From Methanobacteriota archaeon (GTDB lineage Archaea > Thermoplasmatota > Poseidoniia > Poseidoniales > Poseidoniaceae), in the NCBI GenBank assembly GCA_011525095.1, contig WTIV01000215.1, positions 1 through 9,448 on the forward strand: DNA of 9,448 nucleotides, given 5' to 3'. Position numbers and translations under genes: made by a program. A model generated the notes under the pieces. The model saw only the letters and a program-made list of their open reading frames with translations, was not told the DNA's origin and did no database searches. Every line of letters starts with the position of its first letter. Position 1 is the first letter of the stretch. Shown piece by piece: positions 1-6,600 of this stretch.

Positions 1-3000
1 TAAACCAGTGTTCTTTCAATTACCGTACTTGAACCACCGAATATTTGGAATATGAATCCAAAGATATCGAAGAATCCGTTGAATGATAGAGCCAGTGCCA
101 CACCTAATACAACTCCAAGAGCCATCGATACAACAACAATTGACAGAATCTCAAACAGAACAAGTCTGATGATTTGGTTAGGCGACGCTCCTATCGCTTG
201 AAGTACTGCTAACTCCTTTTGTCTTTGATTTAGTACCAAAGACAGGAATACGAAACTGGATGCAACTGCAGCAACGCTAGCAACTACGAACTGTAGGGAT
301 AAGAGACCCGGAGTTCCGAAGATTAGACCACCGTTTCTCTCAACTTCCTTGTGCTTGCTAGACCAATCCATGGTTTCAGAAACCCTTGAATCCGCCTCAA
401 GTTGTGAGGCTAGAGATTCTAAATCATCCCCTTCCACACCATCAAGTCTGACGATCCAAGTTGTTGAGGTGTAGTTGTCTGCTGCATCATTTCCTACAAG
501 AGATCTCCACTTTCCTTCACCAATGATTAGTGTGGACTCTACGACTGATGAGTCAATTCCTGGGAAGTATTCGTGAACACCCATGTAGTACATTTCTGTA
601 CTGTATTTCGTGATTTCCAATGTAACCTGTGTATCTGCTAGGAACAAAGGTGCTGCTAACGGAGGAGGGGTAGGGGATACACCGTTGACACAAGAAGTGT
701 CATCGCTGTTTGAGCCATCTGGGCACGTTGTATTGGACAGGACTGCCTTGGATAGGTCTGCCAATCCGAATAGACCGTTTAGATTAGCATCGGTTAAGTC
801 TACGTTTTCCATGAAAATTCCATCATCATTAAAATCGACAATAATGGTATTCTCTAGGTTAGCCCCTGTCAAATCTGCACCTGATAAATCGGTGCCAAAC
901 AACAGTGACTCGCTGAGGTTGACGTTGGTCAAATCAGAACCGGATAGATTTGTTTCAGACAAGTCAACACGACCAAGGTTTCTTTCATTCAAGTCTTGAT
1001 TCTGGATGTTTAATCCTGACCAATCTCCTTCCATTAATTCTGAGTATGCAACATACAGGGCAAATGGGTCAGGCTGGTCAGTACCGCCTGAACTGAAATT
1101 AAACTCCAGTTTCTCCCAAACCAGTGTCACGTCTCTCGACTTTTCATCCGACCTCTCGAGTAACTCATCATCGAGACGATTCTCGTCGCCTCCTCTTTCT
1201 GAACCAGGTAGGTCTAGTGAATATGCTGCATCTGTGCCGGCTGAGAATCCTCCACTTTGATAGGCATCTATTGCCTCTGAAATGTCTTCACCTGGAAGCG
1301 CTTGTTCACTCCATTTGAGAACACCATCAGCGCTCTCTAGGAGGACATAAGTCTGCAGACTTTCTCCGCCCAACTCATCACTCAAAGCGAGTTGAGGCAC
1401 ACTGGTCGCTAGTGGAGTTACTCCCGAATCTGCATATTCTTTGATAATGCTAATTACTTCAGATTCGTTTACATTTGCCTCCATTTGTATCTGTAAATCC
1501 GAACCCACTGTAGCATCAACTGTCTTTTCGTCGACAATCGTTCCCGTGTATCCTTGAACTGCTGCAAGAGTAACGATTGAAAGCGTTAGTAGCATAATTA
1601 CTGCTAATCTGTTTACCGATTCTGCGGAACCAGAGCCTTTCAATCCTCTCTTTACGTCCTTCAGTAGCGGAGTTCTACCAAAGATAAGCTGCATGATTTG
1701 AGGGCCCTTTGCCCCAATCCTTCCTAGGAGTAAAGCTCCACCGATCCAAAGAGCAAATGGTCCAAAGATTCCAATCAATCCCTCAACGAAAAAGTTCGAG
1801 ACAATTCCATCTTCACTTCCGTTCATCTCTAGCCATGTGTCGATTACCGCAAGCATTCCGAACAGGAATGCTGTCCAGTGTAACCATCGCTTTGGTTCTG
1901 ATTTCTTTGCAGTCTTTTTCACACCCTCTTCAATTTCAAGTTCGATGAAGTCTCTTGCTCTGCTGCGGCCAAATAGAACTGCCAATCCGAGAGTGGTAAC
2001 TGCTGTGAACAGTGTCGAAGCAATTCCAAGTGTAGGATTGACATCGAAATCACCGGTTCTAAACTCCATAAATCCAACCGCTGATAGAACGAGTGGAACT
2101 GCCAACAACGCTAGTATGTATCCTACCAACCATGCTACTGAAGCCATGACAAATAACTCGAGTAAGACCATTCCCTGAAGCGTCTTTCCATCTGCACCTA
2201 TCACTCGATGGATACTCACTTCTCTACGCCGTTGTTCAAGTGATAGCACCAGACCATAAATCAATACAGCAATCGAAAGGAAGACGATTGGAATCATGAT
2301 AATGTAATCGAAAATTTGGATTAAGCCAAGGAAGATATTGAGGAAAGTGATTGTTCCACTTACGATGTCAGTGTAATACAGGTCGATTCCTTCATCGGTG
2401 TAATTTTGGGCTTGCACTCTAGTACCTAGGTCTTCCAACCATTCTTCTGCATCAGCAGTTGAACTAGTTGGTAATTGACCTCTATCGATGGTAACTCCAA
2501 GATACATATGGTCGTAAAACATCAAAGTTCCACGCTGTGACTCTTCTAGGACCTCCAAAGTGGTGAAAAGCGGGTTGAATGGAAGAGTTGGATTTCCAAA
2601 ATCCCAAGGCTCGTAAATTCCTACAACCGTAAGGTCTTCTACTGTCATCCACATTCTACAGTAGATCATCTCGTTGTTCTCAGGAGTAATCTCGCCATCG
2701 CAGTTCTCATCCGTTATCGAGCCTTCAACTAGGGTCGATTCATCTACAACATATGCAAATGTGAGACTGTCCAATTTGTCTCCGACACTAGCTTTAGCTT
2801 GGCTTGCGATTGTTGATGGTAGGATTATTCCTCTATCCCTTGTCATATTTTCAGCACTTGGCCATTCTCCAAGTCCAGGGATTATGTTCTCACCCAAACG
2901 CTTGGCTAATTCTCCATCAAAGGCGCCATTATCCAAGAAACGAATCGCTCGCATGTCAGAAATCGGTGGACCATTAGCATCCGCCTCAGGATATGTGAAC

Positions 3001-3506
3001 GTCACATTAGACCAGTAAGGGTTTGATGTGGCTGAAATTTCACGCATCTCAAGAGGCTGCGCTACAACGAATTCGCGGTTGAAAAAACCACCACTGTGTA
3101 TTCCTTGCCTCCCAAGTACGAGTGTACAGTCATTGAACTCTGAGAAATCATCGAGTAATTCATCACATACCTCTCTCATTACTGTTGTATTGTTTGACCA
3201 GCCTGAGGCATTCTCAACTGGCGTTCGCCCGTACTCAATTTTCGCATCGAAAGGCTCTGACTTCAATGACTCTTCAAAGAATAATTGTGACAAACCAACG
3301 CCATACGCAAGAACGGTTGTGATCACCAAGGAAGAAAGGAAGACTCCAGTGATTACTGCAAGACCTCTTTCTTTACCTCTCCATGCACCCTGTGCTGCAA
3401 GTCGAAGTCTGCTAGGCAATTCCATTACTTTGTTCTGGAATTTTGCCATCTTTGAACGGTTGATATCGAAATCAGAATCTGCTAGGTCGATGTCTATACC
3501 GGTCAT
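1..3506 (-). CDS. FtsX/MacB-family ABC transporter permease with inserted pentapeptide-repeat domain (3' end cut off by window)
   Basis: This is one continuous reading frame of 1168 codons, from ATG at 3506 to the left edge, with no stop. The protein is a two-FtsX-domain permease. A first membrane helix is at about residues 49-70, followed by an extracytoplasmic domain to about 385. Helices lie near 400-425, 441-468 and 488-510, with the family cytoplasmic motif REVSIHRVIGA near 429. Further helices are near 541-559, 574-595 and 630-651. A second extracytoplasmic domain spans about 653-1067. Then come helices near 1068-1092 and 1110-1135 flanking a second copy of the motif (KELAVLQAIGAS). A tenth helix is expected just beyond the window. 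Residues 828-926 are pentapeptide repeats. Cysteines occur in close pairs (114/127, 269/283, 928/939) and could form disulfides. The start overlaps the ATPase stop (ATGA) and is preceded by GGTGAGG, so the two subunits are probably translationally coupled. Family function is MacB/LolCDE-like lipoprotein or small-molecule export, or transmission of ATPase motion across the membrane; the substrate cannot be told. Confidence 0.9.
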   Translation of the reverse strand, partial: MTGIDIDLADSDFDINRSKMAKFQNKVMELPSRLRLAAQGAWRGKERGLAVITGVFLSSLVITTVLAYGVGLSQLFFEESLKSEPFDAKIEYGRTPVENASGWSNNTTVMREVCDELLDDFSEFNDCTLVLGRQGIHSGGFFNREFVVAQPLEMREISATSNPYWSNVTFTYPEADANGPPISDMRAIRFLDNGAFDGELAKRLGENIIPGLGEWPSAENMTRDRGIILPSTIASQAKASVGDKLDSLTFAYVVDESTLVEGSITDENCDGEITPENNEMIYCRMWMTVEDLTVVGIYEPWDFGNPTLPFNPLFTTLEVLEESQRGTLMFYDHMYLGVTIDRGQLPTSSTADAEEWLEDLGTRVQAQNYTDEGIDLYYTDIVSGTITFLNIFLGLIQIFDYIIMIPIVFLSIAVLIYGLVLSLEQRRREVSIHRVIGADGKTLQGMVLLELFVMASVAWLVGYILALLAVPLVLSAVGFMEFRTGDFDVNPTLGIASTLFTAVTTLGLAVLFGRSRARDFIELEIEEGVKKTAKKSEPKRWLHWTAFLFGMLAVIDTWLEMNGSEDGIVSNFFVEGLIGIFGPFALWIGGALLLGRIGAKGPQIMQLIFGRTPLLKDVKRGLKGSGSAESVNRLAVIMLLTLSIVTLAAVQGYTGTIVDEKTVDATVGSDLQIQMEANVNESEVISIIKEYADSGVTPLATSVPQLALSDELGGESLQTYVLLESADGVLKWSEQALPGEDISEAIDAYQSGGFSAGTDAAYSLDLPGSERGGDENRLDDELLERSDEKSRDVTLVWEKLEFNFSSGGTDQPDPFALYVAYSELMEGDWSGLNIQNQDLNERNLGRVDLSETNLSGSDLTNVNLSESLLFGTDLSGADLTGANLENTIIVDFNDDGIFMENVDLTDANLNGLFGLADLSKAVLSNTTCPDGSNSDDTSCVNGVSPTPPPLAAPLFLADTQVTLEITKYSTEMYYMGVHEYFPGIDSSVVESTLIIGEGKWRSLVGNDAADNYTSTTWIVRLDGVEGDDLESLASQLEADSRVSETMDWSSKHKEVERNGGLIFGTPGLLSLQFVVASVAAVASSFVFLSLVLNQRQKELAVLQAIGASPNQIIRLVLFEILSIVVVSMALGVVLGVALALSFNGFFDIFGFIFQIFGGSSTVIERTLV
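729..1025 (-). repeat. Pentapeptide-repeat block inside the permease's second extracellular domain
   Basis: In the permease frame, residues 838-887 are ten uninterrupted pentapeptides of the A(D/N)Lxx type, for example DLSET, NLSGS, DLSGA, DLTGA and NLENT. Two degenerate repeats precede them (residues 828-837). A 15-residue break containing DFNDDGIF follows, and then more repeats run from 903 to 926 with one phase slip. About 100 residues corresponds to roughly four to five turns of a right-handed quadrilateral beta-helix, judging from the known fold of this repeat family. A short Cys-bounded loop (C928 to C939) and a proline-rich linker follow directly. The block lies wholly between membrane helices 7 and 8, so it should face outside. 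Confidence 0.88.
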
Positions 3507-4222
3507 TCTTCCTCACCGTCCTCGTCAAGGCCCCACGCTGAACGTATGTCGGATGCTTCGGTTTTCCCGTCTTTCAGTAGAAGCATTCTATCTGCATTTG
3601 ATGCTAAGTCCGGGTCGTGAGTAACCATTAGAATTGAAATTGGCTTTTCTTCATCATGACACAGTTCTTTGAATAGAGCGAGTACTTCCTTACCGCTTGC
3701 AATATCCAGATTTCCAGTTGGCTCATCCGCTAGAAGAATTGGGCGATTACCGGCAATCGCTCTGGCGATTGCAACCCTCTGCTGCTGCCCACCAGACAAT
3801 TGGTCAGGAATGTGATGCATTCTGTCACCAAGGCCGACTCTTTCAAGTGAATTAATCGCAGCTTTCTCTGCGTCGCTAGCAGACATTCCTGATAGTTCTA
3901 AGGCCATTGCAACATTGTCAACTGCGCTTAGATTGTCTAGCAAGTGGAAGTCTTGGAAGATCCATCCGACTAATTCTCTCCTAACATCAACGACACTGGA
4001 CGGACCCTTGAGTCCGTATGTTCGCTCATTGAGAGTGATGCTACCGCCATCACCGGCTAAGAGACCACCAATAATATTCAACAACGTGGATTTACCACAG
4101 CCAGATGGCCCCATTAAAGCTACCATCTCGCCCCTTTCAATCTCCATTTCCACCCCTTTCAGGACTTGGAGTTTGTTCGCCCCAGAACCAAACGACTTCG
4201 TAAGACCGCTAATTGTTAGCAT
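3503..4222 (-). CDS. ABC transporter ATP-binding protein, MacB/LolD type
   Basis: This 239-residue ATPase has every canonical motif: Walker A GPSGCGKST (38-46), Q-loop Gln90, signature LSGGQ (142-146), Walker B ILLADE (162-167), D-loop GNLD (170-173) and H-loop His202. Length and motif spacing match LolD/MacB/FtsE-like ATPases, which energise FtsX-type permeases from the cytoplasm. The next gene is such a permease, and its ATG overlaps this gene's TGA by four bases, so they form a single transporter. The start is ATG at 4222, with a weak GAGTGG just upstream. A palindromic element and a TATA-like stretch lie about 40-60 bases upstream. The exported substrate is unknown. Confidence 0.96.
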   Translation of the reverse strand: MLTISGLTKSFGSGANKLQVLKGVEMEIERGEMVALMGPSGCGKSTLLNIIGGLLAGDGGSITLNERTYGLKGPSSVVDVRRELVGWIFQDFHLLDNLSAVDNVAMALELSGMSASDAEKAAINSLERVGLGDRMHHIPDQLSGGQQQRVAIARAIAGNRPILLADEPTGNLDIASGKEVLALFKELCHDEEKPISILMVTHDPDLASNADRMLLLKDGKTEASDIRSAWGLDEDGEEE

Positions 4223-4261
4223 GATACCACTCAGTATAAAGCAGCATCATCAAGTTCTGAT

Positions 4262-4282
4262 ATATCAACTACTGTTTGATAT
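4262..4282. promoter_or_regulatory. Inverted repeat, candidate operator upstream of the ABC ATPase
   Basis: A perfect 7-bp inverted repeat, ATATCAA-N7-TTGATAT, is centred about 50 bases upstream of the ATPase start. Its start-proximal arm continues into the AT-rich stretch gatatat, which sits where an archaeal TATA box would be for a short leader. A repressor bound here would block TBP. The palindrome is seen directly; the operator role is inferred. Confidence 0.4.
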
Positions 4283-4299
4283 GAATCCTAAGGAATTAA

Positions 4300-4422
4300 T
4301 CACTTTTTGCCGAAAGTCATTCTCCTCAGCCAGTGGATTACTCCACCGTTAGAGAAAATACCGTTACGGTATTGCTGCTTTTCCATGACATCTTCAATCC
4401 AGGTTTCGAGTTCGTTGTTCAT
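4300..4422 (-). CDS. Small ORF, 40 residues, unknown function
   Basis: An ATG at 4422 opens 40 codons ending in TGA at 4300. A purine-rich GAGGGAG lies about 5 bases before the ATG, the same style of ribosome-binding site as used by neighbouring genes. The product starts acidic (MNNELETWIEDVMEK) and ends basic (RRMTFGKK). It has two tryptophans, a Gly-Gly turn and no membrane helix or cysteine. I do not recognise it. It lies on the same strand as, and 77 bases upstream of, the ABC ATPase, so it could be a leader peptide, a small regulator, or an unrelated small protein. Against it: the length is short enough to arise by chance, and a strong palindrome lies inside it. Confidence 0.42.
   Translation of the reverse strand: MNNELETWIEDVMEKQQYRNGIFSNGGVIHWLRRMTFGKK
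4357..4373. promoter_or_regulatory. 17-bp near-perfect palindrome AATACCGT-T-ACGGTATT
   Basis: Two 8-bp arms, AATACCGT and ACGGTATT, are separated by a single base. This looks more like a dimeric-regulator binding site than an RNA hairpin, because a 1-base loop cannot form. It lies about 140 bases upstream of the ABC ATPase start and inside the 40-residue small ORF. Its role is inferred only from its symmetry. Confidence 0.4.
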
Positions 4423-4478
4423 GTTTCTCCCTCAGTTTACTTTTGGAACCGGCCCTATAATGCGTTTTGGGTGTAATG

Positions 4479-4504
4479 TTTAAACTAAGTGTTGCCAAGA
4501 ACAC
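4479..4504 (-). promoter_or_regulatory. TATA-like TTTAAA with adjacent inverted repeat upstream of the small ORF
   Basis: TTTAAA at 4479-4484, within the self-complementary GTTTAAAC, lies about 57 bases upstream of the small ORF start. That would suit a transcript with a leader of about 30 bases. Immediately beyond it is a 5-bp inverted repeat, GTGTT-N6-AACAC (4489-4504), just downstream of the AlkB stop. It may be a regulator site or a weak hairpin at the AlkB 3' end. The evidence is positional only. Confidence 0.25.
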
Positions 4505-4523
4505 CTCTGAGATGGGCGTTAAA

Positions 4524-5522
4524 TTAAGCAGATAATTGCTCTATTCGCTTGCCCATGACCCTCTTCCAGATAGGAGGGAATATTGCTAACCAAAAGCAGA
4601 CGTAGTAACCGCTAGGTAGTTGCGGAGAATCTTCGTATGCCTGCAAATCCCACATAGGCGTACTTGCTTTCAAGTGGTGCGCTGGGTGAAGTGGGAGTTC
4701 GAGTAATGTCCATCTCGACCAGACACCTCTATGCTCCCATGAATGGTATTCTGTATGCCTCTCTCCAACCTCTCGCCTCAATCCATAATGCTGCATGTAA
4801 TTGACGAACTCTAGAAGGATGATCGCAAGTGCGGCCTGGATCAAAAACGCAAACAATACCGCAGAAGAAAGTAAGTACAGTCCTGCAATGAAGAAGCCCT
4901 GAAGAATGGTGCTGTGTAGAATTGGATTCCTCAACCCGGTTTTACCCTTGTCGGAGTGTGTCTTCCAAGCTGACTTGTACTGCTTTGGAATCGTCATCAC
5001 TATTTGAGTCCAAAGGCCTCTCCCGGCTGGAGAGGAAGCGGGGTCTAATTCAGTAGCATAGTTTCTGTGATGACCATGGTTGTGTTCTGTAGTAAAATGA
5101 GAATACAGTACCATGAACATGTTCAACCTTGCAACTCTCCAGATAAGGGATCCTTTCTTTCTGTGCCCCGATTCATGTGCATTGATTATTCCCGAGATTC
5201 CGCCCACTATGCCAACAGACAGACCTCCAAGGATTACTGGAATGGTGAACCCATCTGAGTTTGCTCTCCACAACAACACTGCTATGCAAGCATAGAAGAA
5301 AAGGGCATGGGAGTACAACAGGCCGTTCCATGCACGTGTGGAAACCTCTCTGCGAACTGGCGCCCTTTCGGGAGCGAAATAGTCTATGAAAGGGCAAATT
5401 CCTAGTGCGTAAACGAACCCAGAGAAGGCCCAATAGCCTCCTTGATAAATTCCAGCAATGGTAATTATCGGCAAGATGAAACCAAGCAAATGAGGAACCC
5501 ATGACTCCTCTGCTTCTTGCAT
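4524..5522 (-). CDS. alkB: AlkB-type membrane alkane 1-monooxygenase / fatty-acyl hydroxylase
   Basis: This is an integral-membrane, non-haem di-iron hydroxylase of the AlkB family, which converts alkane or alkyl chain ends to primary alcohols using O2 and electrons from rubredoxin. From the ATG at 5522 it has 332 residues. All nine family histidines are present with family spacing: HESGH (H116, H120), EHNHGHH (H147, H151, H152), NYMQHYG (H245) and LHPAHH (H279, H282, H283). Surrounding family motifs, such as the Asp-Pro of ELDPAS and the C-terminal LPSGY, are also conserved. Several hydrophobic helices flank the motifs. Oddities: Gln replaces the usual Glu in NYxEHYG, and Ala39 stands where Pseudomonas putida AlkB has the chain-length gate Trp55 (manual alignment anchored on PLLD/PFID). 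I chose the 5522 start because GGGGTG lies 4 bases upstream. ATGs at 5549, 5546 and 5612 are also in frame, but 5612 would overlap Taw1. No rubredoxin is in the window. A lipid or sterol-type hydroxylase role cannot be excluded. Confidence 0.9.
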   Translation of the reverse strand: MQEAEESWVPHLLGFILPIITIAGIYQGGYWAFSGFVYALGICPFIDYFAPERAPVRREVSTRAWNGLLYSHALFFYACIAVLLWRANSDGFTIPVILGGLSVGIVGGISGIINAHESGHRKKGSLIWRVARLNMFMVLYSHFTTEHNHGHHRNYATELDPASSPAGRGLWTQIVMTIPKQYKSAWKTHSDKGKTGLRNPILHSTILQGFFIAGLYLLSSAVLFAFLIQAALAIILLEFVNYMQHYGLRREVGERHTEYHSWEHRGVWSRWTLLELPLHPAHHLKASTPMWDLQAYEDSPQLPSGYYVCFWLAIFPPIWKRVMGKRIEQLSA

Positions 5523-5589
5523 GTAACACCCCAAGCACTCATACATCATAAGCGTGGGTTTGAAATCAGCAATACACGTCGGCCACACG
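5523..5589. promoter_or_regulatory. Divergent promoter region between alkB and taw1
   Basis: These 67 bases must hold promoters for both directions if the chosen starts are right. The only AT-rich core is TTTGAAA around 5559-5565, which reads TTTCAAA on the other strand and could serve as a weak TATA box either way. It lies about 27 bases before the Taw1 ATG, which would then be leaderless. The alkB side carries GGGGTG near 5526-5531. This is a positional inference. Confidence 0.3.
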
Positions 5590-6591
5590 ATGGACCCATT
5601 GCTCAAGGCCAAGTTGCAAAAGCAACGTTATCACATCGTTGGTGAACATGGCGGAGTCAAGGTTTGTCACTGGACAAAGGAATCTCTTCTTAGAGACCGC
5701 CAGTGCTACAAAGGACGGTTTTACGGCATTGCAAGCCACAATTGCATGCAAATGTCGCCAGTAGTTGACCAGTGCAATCTGGCATGCTCTTACTGTTGGA
5801 GAGAGCCACACATGGATACTCTTGAATTATCAGACCAAGATCCATTGGAAATGTTGTATGAATCTGTAAAGGCTCAGAGGAGGCTCATATCTGGATTTGG
5901 TGGAAACCCAAAGGTGCCGAAAGAAAAATTCTTGGATGCACAAAATCCGAAGCACGTAGCGATTTCACTTAACGGTGAGCCCACTCTATACAATCGGTTA
6001 TCCGAATACATGGAATTATGTCACTCACATGGAATGACTACGATGCTAGTTACCAATGGGACATTGCCAAAGGTGATCGAGAAATTGGACACACTACCTA
6101 CGCAGTTGTACGTTTCAGTTGATGCTCCAAACAAGGAAGTATTCGACGAAATCTGTCGCCCGAAATGGAACTCAGCTGCTTGGGACAAATTTGAGGAAAC
6201 AATCGATTTGCTTCCCAGCCTAGATACAAGAATTGTTTGCCGCCACACTCTGATCAAAGGCAGGAACATGAATCCAGAACATATTCCTCAATATGCTGCA
6301 CTAGATAACAGAGCAGACCCTGACTGGATTGAATGTAAAGGGTATGTGCACGTAGGGAATTCGAGAGAAAATCTAACCGCTGAGAATATGCCATTTCACG
6401 ACGATATCCTAGAATTTTCAAACGCATTAGCCCCACTTACTGGAAGAAAGTTGCTAGATGACTCACCTCCAAGCAGAGTTGCTTTAGTTGGAAAGGAAAT
6501 CATTCCAATTCCAATACCAGAAGCAACCATGCATTTCCCCGATAACTTGGGAATTGCAGAATCGATAAAGCATCTAAAAATCGTACAGTGA
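5590..6591 (+). CDS. taw1: S-adenosyl-L-methionine-dependent tRNA 4-demethylwyosine synthase (Taw1/TYW1)
   Basis: This radical-SAM enzyme condenses pyruvate carbons onto N1-methylguanosine at position 37 of tRNA-Phe to form the tricyclic 4-demethylwyosine, an anticodon-loop modification that protects the reading frame. With the ATG at 5590 the protein has 333 residues, the length of archaeal Taw1 without the flavodoxin domain of eukaryotic TYW1. The radical-SAM motif CNLACSYC gives C62, C66 and C69. A second set, C26, C39 and C52, should bind the second 4Fe-4S cluster. These six positions coincide with those I recall for Pyrococcus abyssi Taw1, which strongly favours this start over the upstream ATG at 5554. 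The family signature YHIVGEHGGVKVCHWTKESL is at the N-terminus, and SLNGEPTLY matches the usual SAM-binding region. The glycosyltransferase follows after 9 bases, suggesting one transcript. Confidence 0.96.
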   Translation: MDPLLKAKLQKQRYHIVGEHGGVKVCHWTKESLLRDRQCYKGRFYGIASHNCMQMSPVVDQCNLACSYCWREPHMDTLELSDQDPLEMLYESVKAQRRLISGFGGNPKVPKEKFLDAQNPKHVAISLNGEPTLYNRLSEYMELCHSHGMTTMLVTNGTLPKVIEKLDTLPTQLYVSVDAPNKEVFDEICRPKWNSAAWDKFEETIDLLPSLDTRIVCRHTLIKGRNMNPEHIPQYAALDNRADPDWIECKGYVHVGNSRENLTAENMPFHDDILEFSNALAPLTGRKLLDDSPPSRVALVGKEIIPIPIPEATMHFPDNLGIAESIKHLKIVQ

Positions 6592-6600
6592 GGGTTCATT

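Noticed and set aside
891..902. EF-hand calcium site in the read-through sense of the pentapeptide break
   Set aside because: I did not annotate DFNDDGIF as a domain because the ligand positions 9 and 12 of the 12-residue loop are Met and Val, so it is at best a partial match.
610..999. Plus-strand ORF of 129 codons, with others at 1006-1260, 2674-3018 and 3028-3624
   Set aside because: All lie antisense to the continuous 1168-codon permease frame. The peptides are Ser/Arg-rich, as expected for a shadow of the coding strand, and the pentapeptide repeat explains the periodic look of the first one.
840..1000. Tandem DNA repeat or CRISPR-like array suggested by recurring gtc/atc triplets
   Set aside because: The 15-base periodicity is the DNA image of the pentapeptide repeats. 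The bases vary between units and there are no spacers.
3915..4352. Plus-strand ORF of 145 codons
   Set aside because: Antisense to the well-conserved ABC ATPase for most of its length; no recognisable domain and no ribosome-binding site.
4489..4504. GTGTT-N6-AACAC as a transcription terminator of alkB
   Set aside because: The stem is only five base pairs and no T-run follows on the minus strand, so it is listed only as a weak element beside a TATA-like site.
5554..5589. Taw1 start at ATG 5554
   Set aside because: The 12 extra residues lie outside the conserved family start. Using 5590 puts all six cluster cysteines at the positions recalled for characterised archaeal Taw1.
5523..5612. N-terminal extension of AlkB to ATG 5612 (362 residues)
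   Set aside because: It would overlap the divergent Taw1 start and has no ribosome-binding site, while ATG 5522 has GGGGTG just upstream. Starts at 5549 and 5546 remain possible.
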